Shown piece by piece: positions 10,879 through 19,795 of a DNA stretch of 30,494 bases. The notes beneath the pieces are model-generated. The model did not search any database. It worked only from the letters and a program-made list of their open reading frames with translations, and was not told where the DNA came from. The stretch comes from Lineolata rhizophorae (Eukaryota > Ascomycota > Dothideomycetes > Lineolatales > Lineolataceae). The stretch is from the NCBI GenBank assembly GCA_010093515.1, contig MU001707.1:153402-183895 (forward strand), read 5' to 3'. Each line of letters starts with the position of its first letter. Within the stretch, counting starts at the first letter, position 1. The position numbers and the translations under genes were made by a program.

Positions 10879-13800
10879 ATGCTCACATCTACGCCGGAGA
10901 ATAATACTGACGGTGGAACGCTGGCGGGCGTTGTCGGTAGTCATCGAGACACCGCACTACCGCCAGAGGTGATCCACGCGCTAGTCCAGCGTACTGGGGC
11001 GCTACACGCACAGCTACGGGAGCTCCAGAGGCGATGGTATCCGGAAGACTATAGGCCAGAGGGGGAAGATATTGCTGGCGGTGGAGAAGCGTCCATGTTA
11101 CTGCCAGGCGCAGCCCCCACAGCAGAGCTCGCCCGGCCATTGCTAATGCAGTCGTCCTCGCACCTTGCGACGCCTCCGTCTTCCACGACGCTACCCGCCG
11201 CCATTGACGCAAACGAAAAGGAAGATGACATTGGAACCGTCCTTTCCGACCTCGCGCGCCTTGTCTCAGAAGTCGGCGAATTCACGCACACGCCCATCCG
11301 CGTCATCACGTCCTCTTCCCCGTTTCCCCACTCATGCCGTGCGCGTGCGGACGCTTCCTCTTCACCTTTACAGCGTAGCCAGCATGCGCACGACCTTTTG
11401 AAGCGCCGACTCCTGTCACCGCGAAAAGCGCAGGGTGATCCTACCCGGCCGTGGGTGAACGTGGAGGGTACTGATGCCAGCACCGATGACGTAAGCGAGA
11501 TCACGACTGGAACTGCCGCTGAGAAGAGAGAGGACCTTGCTGCAAAGGCGCCTGCGTATTTGGGTCAGAAAGACGAGGTTCCGCCGACATCGCCGAGGCC
11601 GGGGTACCGGGAACTGCGTGGCAGCACTGACGTGGGCAGTCCGCCTTCGGTGCCTTCGGCGGGGCCATTGTCTACTGTTTCCCCGTCGGGACGCAACTTG
11701 CGCTTTAGCACCACTCCTGCCACTGGAGGAAACAGTCCGCGCGCCTGGCGTAGGGATTTCTCACTGCGGCGCGCGGCGCTGCTACATCGACGGAGTCTTC
11801 TCCCAGCTGTTGGGGGGGACGGTGACGGCGGCAGCGCTGCGGCCGGGTCTGCGTCTGTGTCTGAGTTTGGCGCCAGGTGTGGGTCTAGGTCCGATCATGC
11901 GACGAGTGTCGATAACGACGAGGAGTATGAGATTTTGTTTAGTGGTACTCTTCCGAGCACTCCAATCACGTGCACGGGCACGGAAACGGACCCTAAAGCG
12001 CGGACTAAGGTCGACAGGGAATGGGATGGCAAGAGCGGGTGGCTCAGGCGAAATGATAGAGAGAACGATGACGATGCGGTGATGCAGGACCGGGCTGAGG
12101 CCGAGGCCGAGGCATCAGCTAAGGACATGTTGATGGGTGGTTTAGCAACTGCCCCGGACGTGAAAGTCCGGCGGTCGTCTGGGAGGGTTGCGGTGCTTAA
12201 GAGCAAGGATGATAAGACATCTCTCAAGCAGGCGCATGAGGGTGTGACTGGAACCGCATGCATCAACTCTGAAGACCACGACACTGAGAAGGAAGATGCA
12301 AGACAAGAACACATGCAAGACACCGCATCATACAGCATCCATTCGTCGACAGAGCAAGTACAGAGCAGCCCCCCCACCATGTCCACCGGCGACGTCGACG
12401 AAGATGGGGAAGACATGGTTATTGACCTCCTCTCCAATTCCTCGCGGTATCCACGCCCTACTATTGCCAGAGAGACAGACTTTTCTGACGACGGCCGGCC
12501 CTTGCACAGCCACAGCTGCTGGCGACCAGGCTCAGAGCCGCGTTCTGGGCCAGTTGACGGGAATGAAATTATCGTCCTCCAGTCACCGCACACGCCGGAT
12601 CCCGGACCAACACAACCAGAACCCACAGTTGAAGCTCAGCAACCTCCTGTCCCGACAATTTTGGACTCATCTCTCACGTCATTTCCCGTCAATGTGTGCG
12701 TGCGTGATGCGTCGCCGCTATTCGTCCCGGGCGGCGGAAGCGATTCCTCGACTTCTCCCCTGTCCACGCCGCCAAGCCAGTTTGCGCCTAGCACGGAGAG
12801 CAAAAATGAAGCCGACCCCCCGAACTCCGCGACCTCCGCGTTCGAAGCCGTTGGCACCGCAGAAACCTATTTTTTGGACGGAGAGTATGCGAACGCGCTG
12901 CTTGCGACGCCGTCAGCAGGTAAGAACGAGCGCCAGGAGAGGCTGAGGAGGAGAAACTCGGTGAAGGATGGGCCGAGATTGACCTTGGGAATGGCTTTGG
13001 CGACGATTGAGGCGAGCAAAACAGATGCTGCTTCGCGGGATGAGAACGAGGAGATTGGTGAATACGAGGATACGAAGGCTAGGTGGGCTTCGAGTGAGGG
13101 GGAGGATGTGGTCGGTATTGTACAAGTTGGGTCTGAGTCCTCTAAAGGGAAGAGGAAGATCTTGTCTGAATCTAAAGCCGTACACGACGAAGAGCCGCAA
13201 AAAATGGCCGAAGGCTCGCAATACATGCCAGGCCAGCACAATGGTCCGGCATTCACAAATCAACAGGAAAATACTGCTACCGCACGCGCCGTAGGCCCTC
13301 CGGAACCGCGGCAGGATGTGGCTGCGCCAAACCCGTCCAGGGACCTGGACGCCCTCACGTCGCCGCTCGACGAGCCACGCCTACCTCCCATCCTTTCTCC
13401 CGCCAAAGACAAATGGGGCTTCTCAATCACACAGTCCGGCGCGAGTACCGATGCGGGCGAACACCCACTTGCGGAGAGTACGGGGTCCAGGACGAGCGAC
13501 GCTATTTATGCGCTGTCAGAATCACTGACTCCGCAAACGCACACAGGCAAAAGTAACCCAAACAGTCCAAAGATGCTATCTGATGCCACGGCCACGAGAG
13601 CGAGCGCGCAGGATCCGGAACTTGAACTTGTGACGCGTGGATTCACGACGCAGACTGCGAGCAACAACAGCATGACGCTGGAACGCGAGGCACCCGAAGG
13701 TGGCGAGGGCAAGGACGTCGTGGGGGCATTTATCAACTGGATCATGCACAGCAATGACGGGTGCTGGAAGCACGCCCCAACAAAGCACCTGCTAGGAAAC

Positions 13801-16716
13801 ATAGAAATACGCGCGCTCGACCATCTTCGGCTTAGTGTCGCCGAGGAAGAAGGCATCAAGGAAGGCTTGCGCGTGTGGGCTTGGGCCCGGAAATCGCACG
13901 CGTCTGGCACGCGGAGCAGCCCGACCACCAGCGCCCGGGCGCCGCCGTCGCAGGCAGCTGCGGAGCGCATGTTCGAGGATGCCGTCTTCGTCGGCGAGCC
14001 GAGGGATTCGTACTACTGCCGACTCGCGCCGAATGGCCAGGGCGACTCCTCGTGGGTCGTCATGGTGGGCTCGGGCTTGCTGCCGGACAAGGGCGATTTG
14101 CAAGACGAAGACACCCCCAGGAGGTGCGACGGCGTCGCGCTTACCACCCCGCTGACCGTTATCCCGCGCACGCTCAACCTCGAGCACGCGTTGATTGGCA
14201 CCGAGACCAGCGCCACGGTGTACATCTTCATCGTGATCCCAGCGAGCGAGCGGGCGAAGCTCGATGAGTGCATTAGGCGTGCTTTGGGGGAGGACCAGAA
14301 AGCCGACTTAATGGTAACGGCCTTAGGGGAGCCTAGAGTGCGCACGCGCGGCCAGCGGGGAGAAGGCAAGTTGTCCAAGCCCGAGTGCCCCGACTCCACC
14401 GTAAACCACCGCCTCCTCTTCATCCCGCCGAGCACGCTGCGCATGTGGAAGGTCGACTTTACGTGCCTGGTGCGGCGCGTCAATGATCGGCTCCTAGTCG
14501 GTAGTGGCGCCTGTATCCAGGCCGTTTGCTGCGGATTCCCTGGCCGGCGGACGGGGATCTGGAGCGTGCTGGAGATGTCGTGGCGGGCGTCTGCGGCAGA
14601 GCGAAACAATGTCGCGCGCGAGTGCAGTGAGTGCGCGAAGAGGCTGGCGGTGGGCGAGGGCAGTATACTGCCGTCCAAGACGTCATCCACTCAGGAGTGC
14701 GAGATACTTTTGTCGCCGCCGTGGCGGTCGCCGAAGTCGGAACTTCTCCCGCCGGCAGACGATCAATCGGCGGTTAGAGGCGTCGCCTCGCTGCGGCAGC
14801 GGCGGAGGTTGATGGACATCGCGAGCGAGGCCGTCCCCTTCGCCGAACTGCCACTACCGGACGAACGAGTCGACAGAGACCAGCCTCGCGCTCGGGGCGC
14901 CGCGCCCGAGGACTGGCTAATGACTCGTTCCTCAGATGACAACGACGCTACCGCGGAAGGCATGCACAGCCCGAACATCCCGCCGGCAGAGAGCGACGCG
15001 CCGCAAATCAAAAGGTCACCTTCGGAGTCACCGTCTGTCGAGATGCTGCCGCCGGAAGAGGACAGACAGGTGGAGGCGGACGCCCCTCGAAAGGACAAGG
15101 GCAAGGGCGTCGCGCACGCGGACGAGCGCCCGGCGTTGATTTCCATTAGCGACACGAGCGAAATACCGCAAATCTCCATCAACACCGATTCTGACATGCC
15201 TATCGCCGCGGCGCCCACAAGTCTCCTGCCCTTGGCAAGCAATGGCACCGATGAAGAGTGCGCCGACGAGATCCGCACCATTCGCGACTTCATCACCGAA
15301 CATGACATCCCGCCCGCTTTTTTGGATAGTGTAGGGCCGTCCGATTACTCCGAACGCCTTCACCAGTTCAACCCGGGCCAGTGGGTCGACGATGTCGTCC
15401 TACGCAGGATTCTGCTGCACATCACGGCAGGCCTACGCTATAGCGTTGTGGACAGTCTTCACCTCGACATCTCGCGACCAGAGACGCTGCTGCCGCACCT
15501 TCCCGATCGGCACGAATTCGACGGTACGATCCTCCCTTTCAGCGTCAACTTTGCGGACCAGACCGCGCACGCCGGAAAAAACCACTGGGTTGTCGCGGTG
15601 CTCGACTGGTCCGAGGGGATGTTCACTGGCTACGGCATACACAGGAATCTGGTCAAGACCTGGGCCAACGTTGTCGGCGCCGCCCTGTGTCGGAGACTCG
15701 GCCACGCCACGCAGCCGCTCGGCGCCAACGACGACGCGACCTGCGCGCTGCTCTGCGCCAACGCAGTGGAGCAGCACCTCGATGCTTTCCCAAAGAACAT
15801 CGCCCTTTCACCCGTGCAGCTCCGCGCCCGCTACTTCCGCATGCTACTCGAAGCGTGGGTAGCCCCTGCGCAACAGGCGATGCTAGCGGGGGCCGCGACC
15901 ACCCAAGCTGAGGCGATACCCCTCGCCAAGGTGCGGTCGGAGGAGAGCACGCCTGTGCCGGAGCTCAAGCTCAAGAAGTACACCTGCGTGTGCGACACCC
16001 CGGACGCGCCGGGCGTGCACACATGCATGGAGACAGACGTCAGAAGCCTCGGAAAAGAGTCCGGCAACGCGGAGCTGTTCTTGCAAGCGCTGCGGGCGGA
16101 GGATGGCAACATGCCCGACCGGCGCGCGCGCTTAATCCAGATGATCATGCAATGTTCGGCGGAGCATATAGGTCCCGCCCTACTCGAGCAATTCCCGCAC
16201 ATATTCCAGGGGTTCTTGCCCGACAGTCAGCCGGACAATGAGTTCGGCCGGAGGATGTTTTCGCTGCTGGAAAGGCTCGAGCGCATCAATACGCATACGC
16301 AGGCGAGCGCTTTTGCGCGCCGCGTCACGCTAGTAGAGCTCGCACGCGTCTTCGAGGCCGAGCTGTTACGGACCAAGAAGGACCTTCACGGAGAGCGCGC
16401 CAAGCGTATCCGGGCCTGCAAGTACAAGATGGAGAAGCCGCCAGATAACAAGGACAAGCGCGCACACGCCGAGACGCGCGCCCTTCAGAAGATGTTCAAT
16501 GGCCTCTCCGCCGACGACCCGCGTTGCAAAAAGGGCAAGTGGGCCGCTGTGAAGCGCCAGCTCAAACAAGGCCAGACGCTACGGTTCCTAGCTTCGCGAC
16601 TCGGCACATGGGTGCTAGCTGTGCTACCCGGGGACAGTATCAAGCCCAAGGCCGTGTATCCGACCGCGAAAAAGTGCTTCCGGCTATTTTGTAAAGACAT
16701 TCAGCCGAGCGAGTAG
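10879..16716 (+). CDS. Giant intronless protein with a divergent Ulp1/C48-like cysteine protease domain
   Basis: A single uninterrupted frame of 1945 codons; the frame is open from 10729, but the first ATG is at 10879. Residues 1 to about 940 are low-complexity, Ser/Pro/Asp/Glu-rich and probably disordered. About 945-1290 looks folded (hydrophobic/aromatic runs such as SATVYIFIVIPAS and WKVDFTCLVRRV), of no family I recognise. About 1290-1465 is again disordered. About 1480-1660 resembles the Ulp1/SENP peptidase fold: GQWVDDVVLRRIL (Trp1502), then KNHWVVAVLDW with a candidate His1569, then NDDATCALLCAN with candidate Cys1622. The Asp expected after 'GY' is Ile1587, and the oxyanion Gln position six before the Cys is Ala, with Asn at -5. 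It could thus be a pseudoprotease or use altered residues. After a linker comes CVC...HTC (Cys1703, Cys1705, His1714, Cys1716), a possible zinc knuckle, then about 230 helical, basic residues. CpG-rich coding DNA shows no sign of repeat-induced mutation. Host SUMO/ubiquitin-pathway protein or transposon-borne ORF are both possible. Confidence 0.75.
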   Translation: MLTSTPENNTDGGTLAGVVGSHRDTALPPEVIHALVQRTGALHAQLRELQRRWYPEDYRPEGEDIAGGGEASMLLPGAAPTAELARPLLMQSSSHLATPPSSTTLPAAIDANEKEDDIGTVLSDLARLVSEVGEFTHTPIRVITSSSPFPHSCRARADASSSPLQRSQHAHDLLKRRLLSPRKAQGDPTRPWVNVEGTDASTDDVSEITTGTAAEKREDLAAKAPAYLGQKDEVPPTSPRPGYRELRGSTDVGSPPSVPSAGPLSTVSPSGRNLRFSTTPATGGNSPRAWRRDFSLRRAALLHRRSLLPAVGGDGDGGSAAAGSASVSEFGARCGSRSDHATSVDNDEEYEILFSGTLPSTPITCTGTETDPKARTKVDREWDGKSGWLRRNDRENDDDAVMQDRAEAEAEASAKDMLMGGLATAPDVKVRRSSGRVAVLKSKDDKTSLKQAHEGVTGTACINSEDHDTEKEDARQEHMQDTASYSIHSSTEQVQSSPPTMSTGDVDEDGEDMVIDLLSNSSRYPRPTIARETDFSDDGRPLHSHSCWRPGSEPRSGPVDGNEIIVLQSPHTPDPGPTQPEPTVEAQQPPVPTILDSSLTSFPVNVCVRDASPLFVPGGGSDSSTSPLSTPPSQFAPSTESKNEADPPNSATSAFEAVGTAETYFLDGEYANALLATPSAGKNERQERLRRRNSVKDGPRLTLGMALATIEASKTDAASRDENEEIGEYEDTKARWASSEGEDVVGIVQVGSESSKGKRKILSESKAVHDEEPQKMAEGSQYMPGQHNGPAFTNQQENTATARAVGPPEPRQDVAAPNPSRDLDALTSPLDEPRLPPILSPAKDKWGFSITQSGASTDAGEHPLAESTGSRTSDAIYALSESLTPQTHTGKSNPNSPKMLSDATATRASAQDPELELVTRGFTTQTASNNSMTLEREAPEGGEGKDVVGAFINWIMHSNDGCWKHAPTKHLLGNIEIRALDHLRLSVAEEEGIKEGLRVWAWARKSHASGTRSSPTTSARAPPSQAAAERMFEDAVFVGEPRDSYYCRLAPNGQGDSSWVVMVGSGLLPDKGDLQDEDTPRRCDGVALTTPLTVIPRTLNLEHALIGTETSATVYIFIVIPASERAKLDECIRRALGEDQKADLMVTALGEPRVRTRGQRGEGKLSKPECPDSTVNHRLLFIPPSTLRMWKVDFTCLVRRVNDRLLVGSGACIQAVCCGFPGRRTGIWSVLEMSWRASAAERNNVARECSECAKRLAVGEGSILPSKTSSTQECEILLSPPWRSPKSELLPPADDQSAVRGVASLRQRRRLMDIASEAVPFAELPLPDERVDRDQPRARGAAPEDWLMTRSSDDNDATAEGMHSPNIPPAESDAPQIKRSPSESPSVEMLPPEEDRQVEADAPRKDKGKGVAHADERPALISISDTSEIPQISINTDSDMPIAAAPTSLLPLASNGTDEECADEIRTIRDFITEHDIPPAFLDSVGPSDYSERLHQFNPGQWVDDVVLRRILLHITAGLRYSVVDSLHLDISRPETLLPHLPDRHEFDGTILPFSVNFADQTAHAGKNHWVVAVLDWSEGMFTGYGIHRNLVKTWANVVGAALCRRLGHATQPLGANDDATCALLCANAVEQHLDAFPKNIALSPVQLRARYFRMLLEAWVAPAQQAMLAGAATTQAEAIPLAKVRSEESTPVPELKLKKYTCVCDTPDAPGVHTCMETDVRSLGKESGNAELFLQALRAEDGNMPDRRARLIQMIMQCSAEHIGPALLEQFPHIFQGFLPDSQPDNEFGRRMFSLLERLERINTHTQASAFARRVTLVELARVFEAELLRTKKDLHGERAKRIRACKYKMEKPPDNKDKRAHAETRALQKMFNGLSADDPRCKKGKWAAVKRQLKQGQTLRFLASRLGTWVLAVLPGDSIKPKAVYPTAKKCFRLFCKDIQPSE

Positions 16717-16768
16717 GTTTCCGTCGTTGTGTTCTCCTTTTTTTTTTCTTTTCCCCATGTACTTACAG
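16713..16768 (+). other. Intron-like segment at the end of the giant ORF
   Basis: GTAGGT (16713-16718) is followed by a long T/C tract and TACTTACAG ending at 16768, a near-ideal acceptor; the segment is 56 bp, matching other introns here. Removing it would replace the last codon and stop of the giant ORF with the short end E-DKATTT, and the new TGA (16788-16790) would overlap the ATG at 16787. I see no strong branch point in it. The tract could equally be an untranslated leader of the next ORF. Use in vivo is unproven. Confidence 0.35.
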
Positions 16769-16786
16769 GGACAAAGCTACGACAAC

Positions 16787-17572
16787 ATGACGGCAGACCG
16801 TGCTCTCTTCTTCACCTGTTGGCTTCCGCTTCTGCGTCCGGAGCTCCCGCGCTTATCCTCCGTCGACTCCCGCCTACTCCAGCCCATTGTCGAAGCCGCC
16901 GGCGCCGCACCGGCGCCGCTGTCGCAACCGTACCACGCGCTTCCCGCCGCGGCGTTCCACAGCGTCGAGACCGCAGGACCTTCGCTCAGAAATATCCGGC
17001 CCAAGCGTGCGGGCGAAGGCGATGACACGTTCGGAGCGCAGCGCAAGCGCCTACGCACCAAGCTCGAGGGGCCTCCGCATTTCGAGCAGCAAGCGCATGT
17101 GCAGAGCAGTCCAGCCTCCCCCACTTTCAACGGCATGTATAAATCCGTCCAGCCGCCCACGTACAGCAACGCGAATTATTACCTCACTCCGTACCAGCAC
17201 GACCCGACAAACCCGCAATATGCACCGTATGCTTCGCATTCTCACCACCCTCATCAGGGTGTTCCTCTCCAGGACTTTCAGCAATACCAGCTGCCACCGC
17301 CACCGCAGCCGGTCGCAACCCCCTCGCCTCCACCGCCTCCATTATGCGCGATGATGCCGCAGCAAGGTAGCGCGAAGAGCAACGGGGAGGAAAAGGAGCC
17401 GTGGATGGAGAAGGCTGGGCCGGCGCCGACGCCGGCAGGACCGGTCTCGCAGTTCTCGCTGGAGCGGCAGAAGCGGATGCTAAGCATGGAGAACGAGAAG
17501 ATGACATGGAGCTTGAAGAGGGCAGGAACACGGAATAGGAAGGTGTATGGAAAGAGTAATACAGGGTTGTAG
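16787..17572 (+). CDS. Hypothetical proline/tyrosine-rich protein with basic nuclear-type signals
   Basis: 261 codons from the ATG at 16787 (context CAACATGA); an in-frame ATG at 16757 lies inside the pyrimidine tract and is less likely. I do not recognise a family. The N-terminus (MTADRALFFTCWLPLLRPEL) is mildly hydrophobic. Two basic clusters, RPKR (71-74) and QRKRLRTK (85-92), resemble a bipartite nuclear localisation signal. Roughly residues 120-205 are rich in Pro, Tyr, Gln and His (YQLPPPPQPVATPSPPPPP), probably disordered. The last 40 residues are again basic and helix-forming (SLERQKRMLSMENEKMTWSL). It lies 70 bp after the giant ORF's stop on the same strand, so it may be part of the same transcription unit or an alternative exon. 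A chance ORF cannot be excluded, but the biased composition and single frame over nearly 800 bp favour coding. Confidence 0.5.
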   Translation: MTADRALFFTCWLPLLRPELPRLSSVDSRLLQPIVEAAGAAPAPLSQPYHALPAAAFHSVETAGPSLRNIRPKRAGEGDDTFGAQRKRLRTKLEGPPHFEQQAHVQSSPASPTFNGMYKSVQPPTYSNANYYLTPYQHDPTNPQYAPYASHSHHPHQGVPLQDFQQYQLPPPPQPVATPSPPPPPLCAMMPQQGSAKSNGEEKEPWMEKAGPAPTPAGPVSQFSLERQKRMLSMENEKMTWSLKRAGTRNRKVYGKSNTGL

Positions 17573-19795
17573 ATTCATTTCTTGTCTGGCGTATGCCGTG
17601 AAAGGGAGTTGCATAATGGCGTTTTTGTGGTGCATCATGGATGCGTTCCGCTTGGAAGTGATGGCGTTCTTGGAAAGATACCCACTATTTGCAATAGCGT
17701 CGGAGACAATCAAATGGCCGCGAAGAATGATTAGGATCCTATTCTTAATCATGGAAAGCTTGAATAATATTTTTTTACATATAGGTGGTCGAGTTTGCGG
17801 CGATTAAAACAGCTTTCCAATTATCGCGCCGAAGGCGGGACGTTTCTACCATGCAAGTAACATACGCATGGTCCACACTAATATGGGACTACCGCTATGG
17901 AAAAACAATGTTAGAGATTGGCATGCTTACGTCTCTGTATTTTCTGACAGTGCATGCTTGGTACTGTACAGTGACCCCTAGATTAATGGCGTGGCTTTGC
18001 TTAGCAAAAGAGCGCGGGTGAGTATCCAATATGCGCATCTTTTGACGCGGGCGTCACTGCGGGCATCATGAACTGCTCTCAGTTCTGCAAAAAAAACATA
18101 GGGATATGTATTTCTATCAGCATGCAAGGCCCGCAACTGCTGCAGCATGATTGTTATTTACACCAATCTAAAAATTTGTTCTACAGACCTGTTCTTAGCG
18201 TCTAGTTCCACGGAATTTCTTTGCACACTAGCGGCCTGGACAGATTTCGGCGGCGTACTAAGTACGCAATACTTCCCCCCCCGCTTACGTAGTATGCATA
18301 CCATGCGCGACTACACAAGCGCGGCAATTTTTCTACTAGGTGAGGAAAAGCACAGCTGCAACCATAGATTAGTCATGTATCCCCGAATATTTAACCAAAC
18401 CTCCTTCCTCGCGCACTACGCAAGCGCTCGGGAAAAGCCTATAAGTATAGGAATTTCTCGCGGCGAATCACGGGCGGTTTGTTGTTTAGTCGGTCGTCGG
18501 TCTTACTAGCTACGCCTAAGTGCATTGCGTCATGTTAATGAGTTTTGACCAGTTTTGTCCGCTGGCTCCCAGTTAGGTCTCTTTGGCGAGTTCAGCGTGG
18601 CAATAGCACCAAAACAAAAAGTAGTAGTCGAGATATTCTGAGCTCCTAGCTATAGACTTACTATATAAGTCTTTCTAATTAAGTCTATATCTATATAAAT
18701 ATTGTTATAGATATTATAGTAGCTACGTAACGCTGGGGGCTAAAGGAAATACCGACCCCGGTCTAGCGTATAGCGTATATAGATCGCAGAGTGCAGGTTT
18801 ACGTCAACCTCAACCCTAACCTCAACCTCGTCTACACTCTGTTTACCACCGTATATTCTATAACGCTCGACAAATCTTTATTCTACTTTTTCTTGTAATA
18901 TGCATTTGTACTAGCCCCTGCCGCTATATATAATGTCAGGTATAAAATATAACGCTCAAGTGTCTACCCATAAATATACGTTCAGTTGTCTTATTGTATA
19001 CGAAACCTAAGATAAGCATACACAAAGTTACGAGCTTGAGCCTTTAAGCTACAAGAATTGCATGGCATAGTGTAACAAGTCCTCCCAACCCATCCTACAT
19101 GACATGCATTGTTGCCCGACCGCTCTCACCATCCATTGCCCAAATCTTCTTTGGCGGCAGCCTTAGCTATTCAGTGAACGGGCCACAGCTTATAAGGGCT
19201 AAGCTTCGCTGCAGTTTTCTCCTAGTCTGTTGTCTGCGACGGTACATCAAAATGCCAGAATATTCTATTGTGTAGTTTATCTATGTATATACCATGACTA
19301 CAAGTTCAGATATTAGTCCAACATCCTCAGTGCCAACTAGCACCGTAGACCTAGACTTGCGGGAGCGAAGGACATTAACGATAACCGCACTAATGCGCAT
19401 AAGTACTCGCTCCGCAGTAGCGGGACATCTGGCAACCCTTAGCATTATAATCGCTGAATGATTAAAACGACCGCTTAGGCCAGTTCGGTCGGCCGTCTTA
19501 AAGAGCTAGCGGCCGCTAGGGACAACACGACTATCGCTACAACATGAAGTACAGGGAAGAACACGCAGCAGAGACAAGACTATATTGCACATGTAAAAGT
19601 ATGGGGTGCAGCCCCGGGAAGACTATATAGTATAGGGGTACGTTCAAAGATCGCTAAAGCGGGGCACAGCACGTACATGCCGTCAAGACTCTACCGCATG
19701 CACACATAACCCATTGACGCTTTGAACACCATCCCAACGTTAAAAAAGTGTCCCTCTCATCAACAGCGGCAAGACTACCAAACTCCCTTAAACCT
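17573..19795. other. Gene-free interval, AT-rich between about 18630 and 19080
   Basis: No supported gene. Open frames such as 17785-18021 and 18147-18509 have no recognisable motif. About 18630-19080 is AT-rich with many TA steps and resembles mutated repeat DNA; I cannot assign it to an element. One CAACCTCAACCCTAACCTCA stretch near 18805-18830 contains a single CCCTAA unit, which is not a telomere array. The 12-mer TACGTAGTATGC at 18286-18297 also occurs at 2837-2848. Confidence 0.5.

Noticed and set aside
16769-17025. Third-frame extension of the giant ORF by a GTAAAG donor at 16690
   Set aside because: Would add about 85 Arg/Ala/Pro-rich residues of shadow character; the other frame over the same DNA reads as a more natural protein.
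18800-18835. Telomere-like CCCTAA
   Set aside because: Only one CCCTAA unit, within a C/T/A-rich run; no tandem array.
18630-19080. Degraded retroelement remnant
   Set aside because: The AT-rich, TA-rich character suggests old repeat DNA, but no paired terminal repeats or coding trace could be recognised, so no family is claimed.
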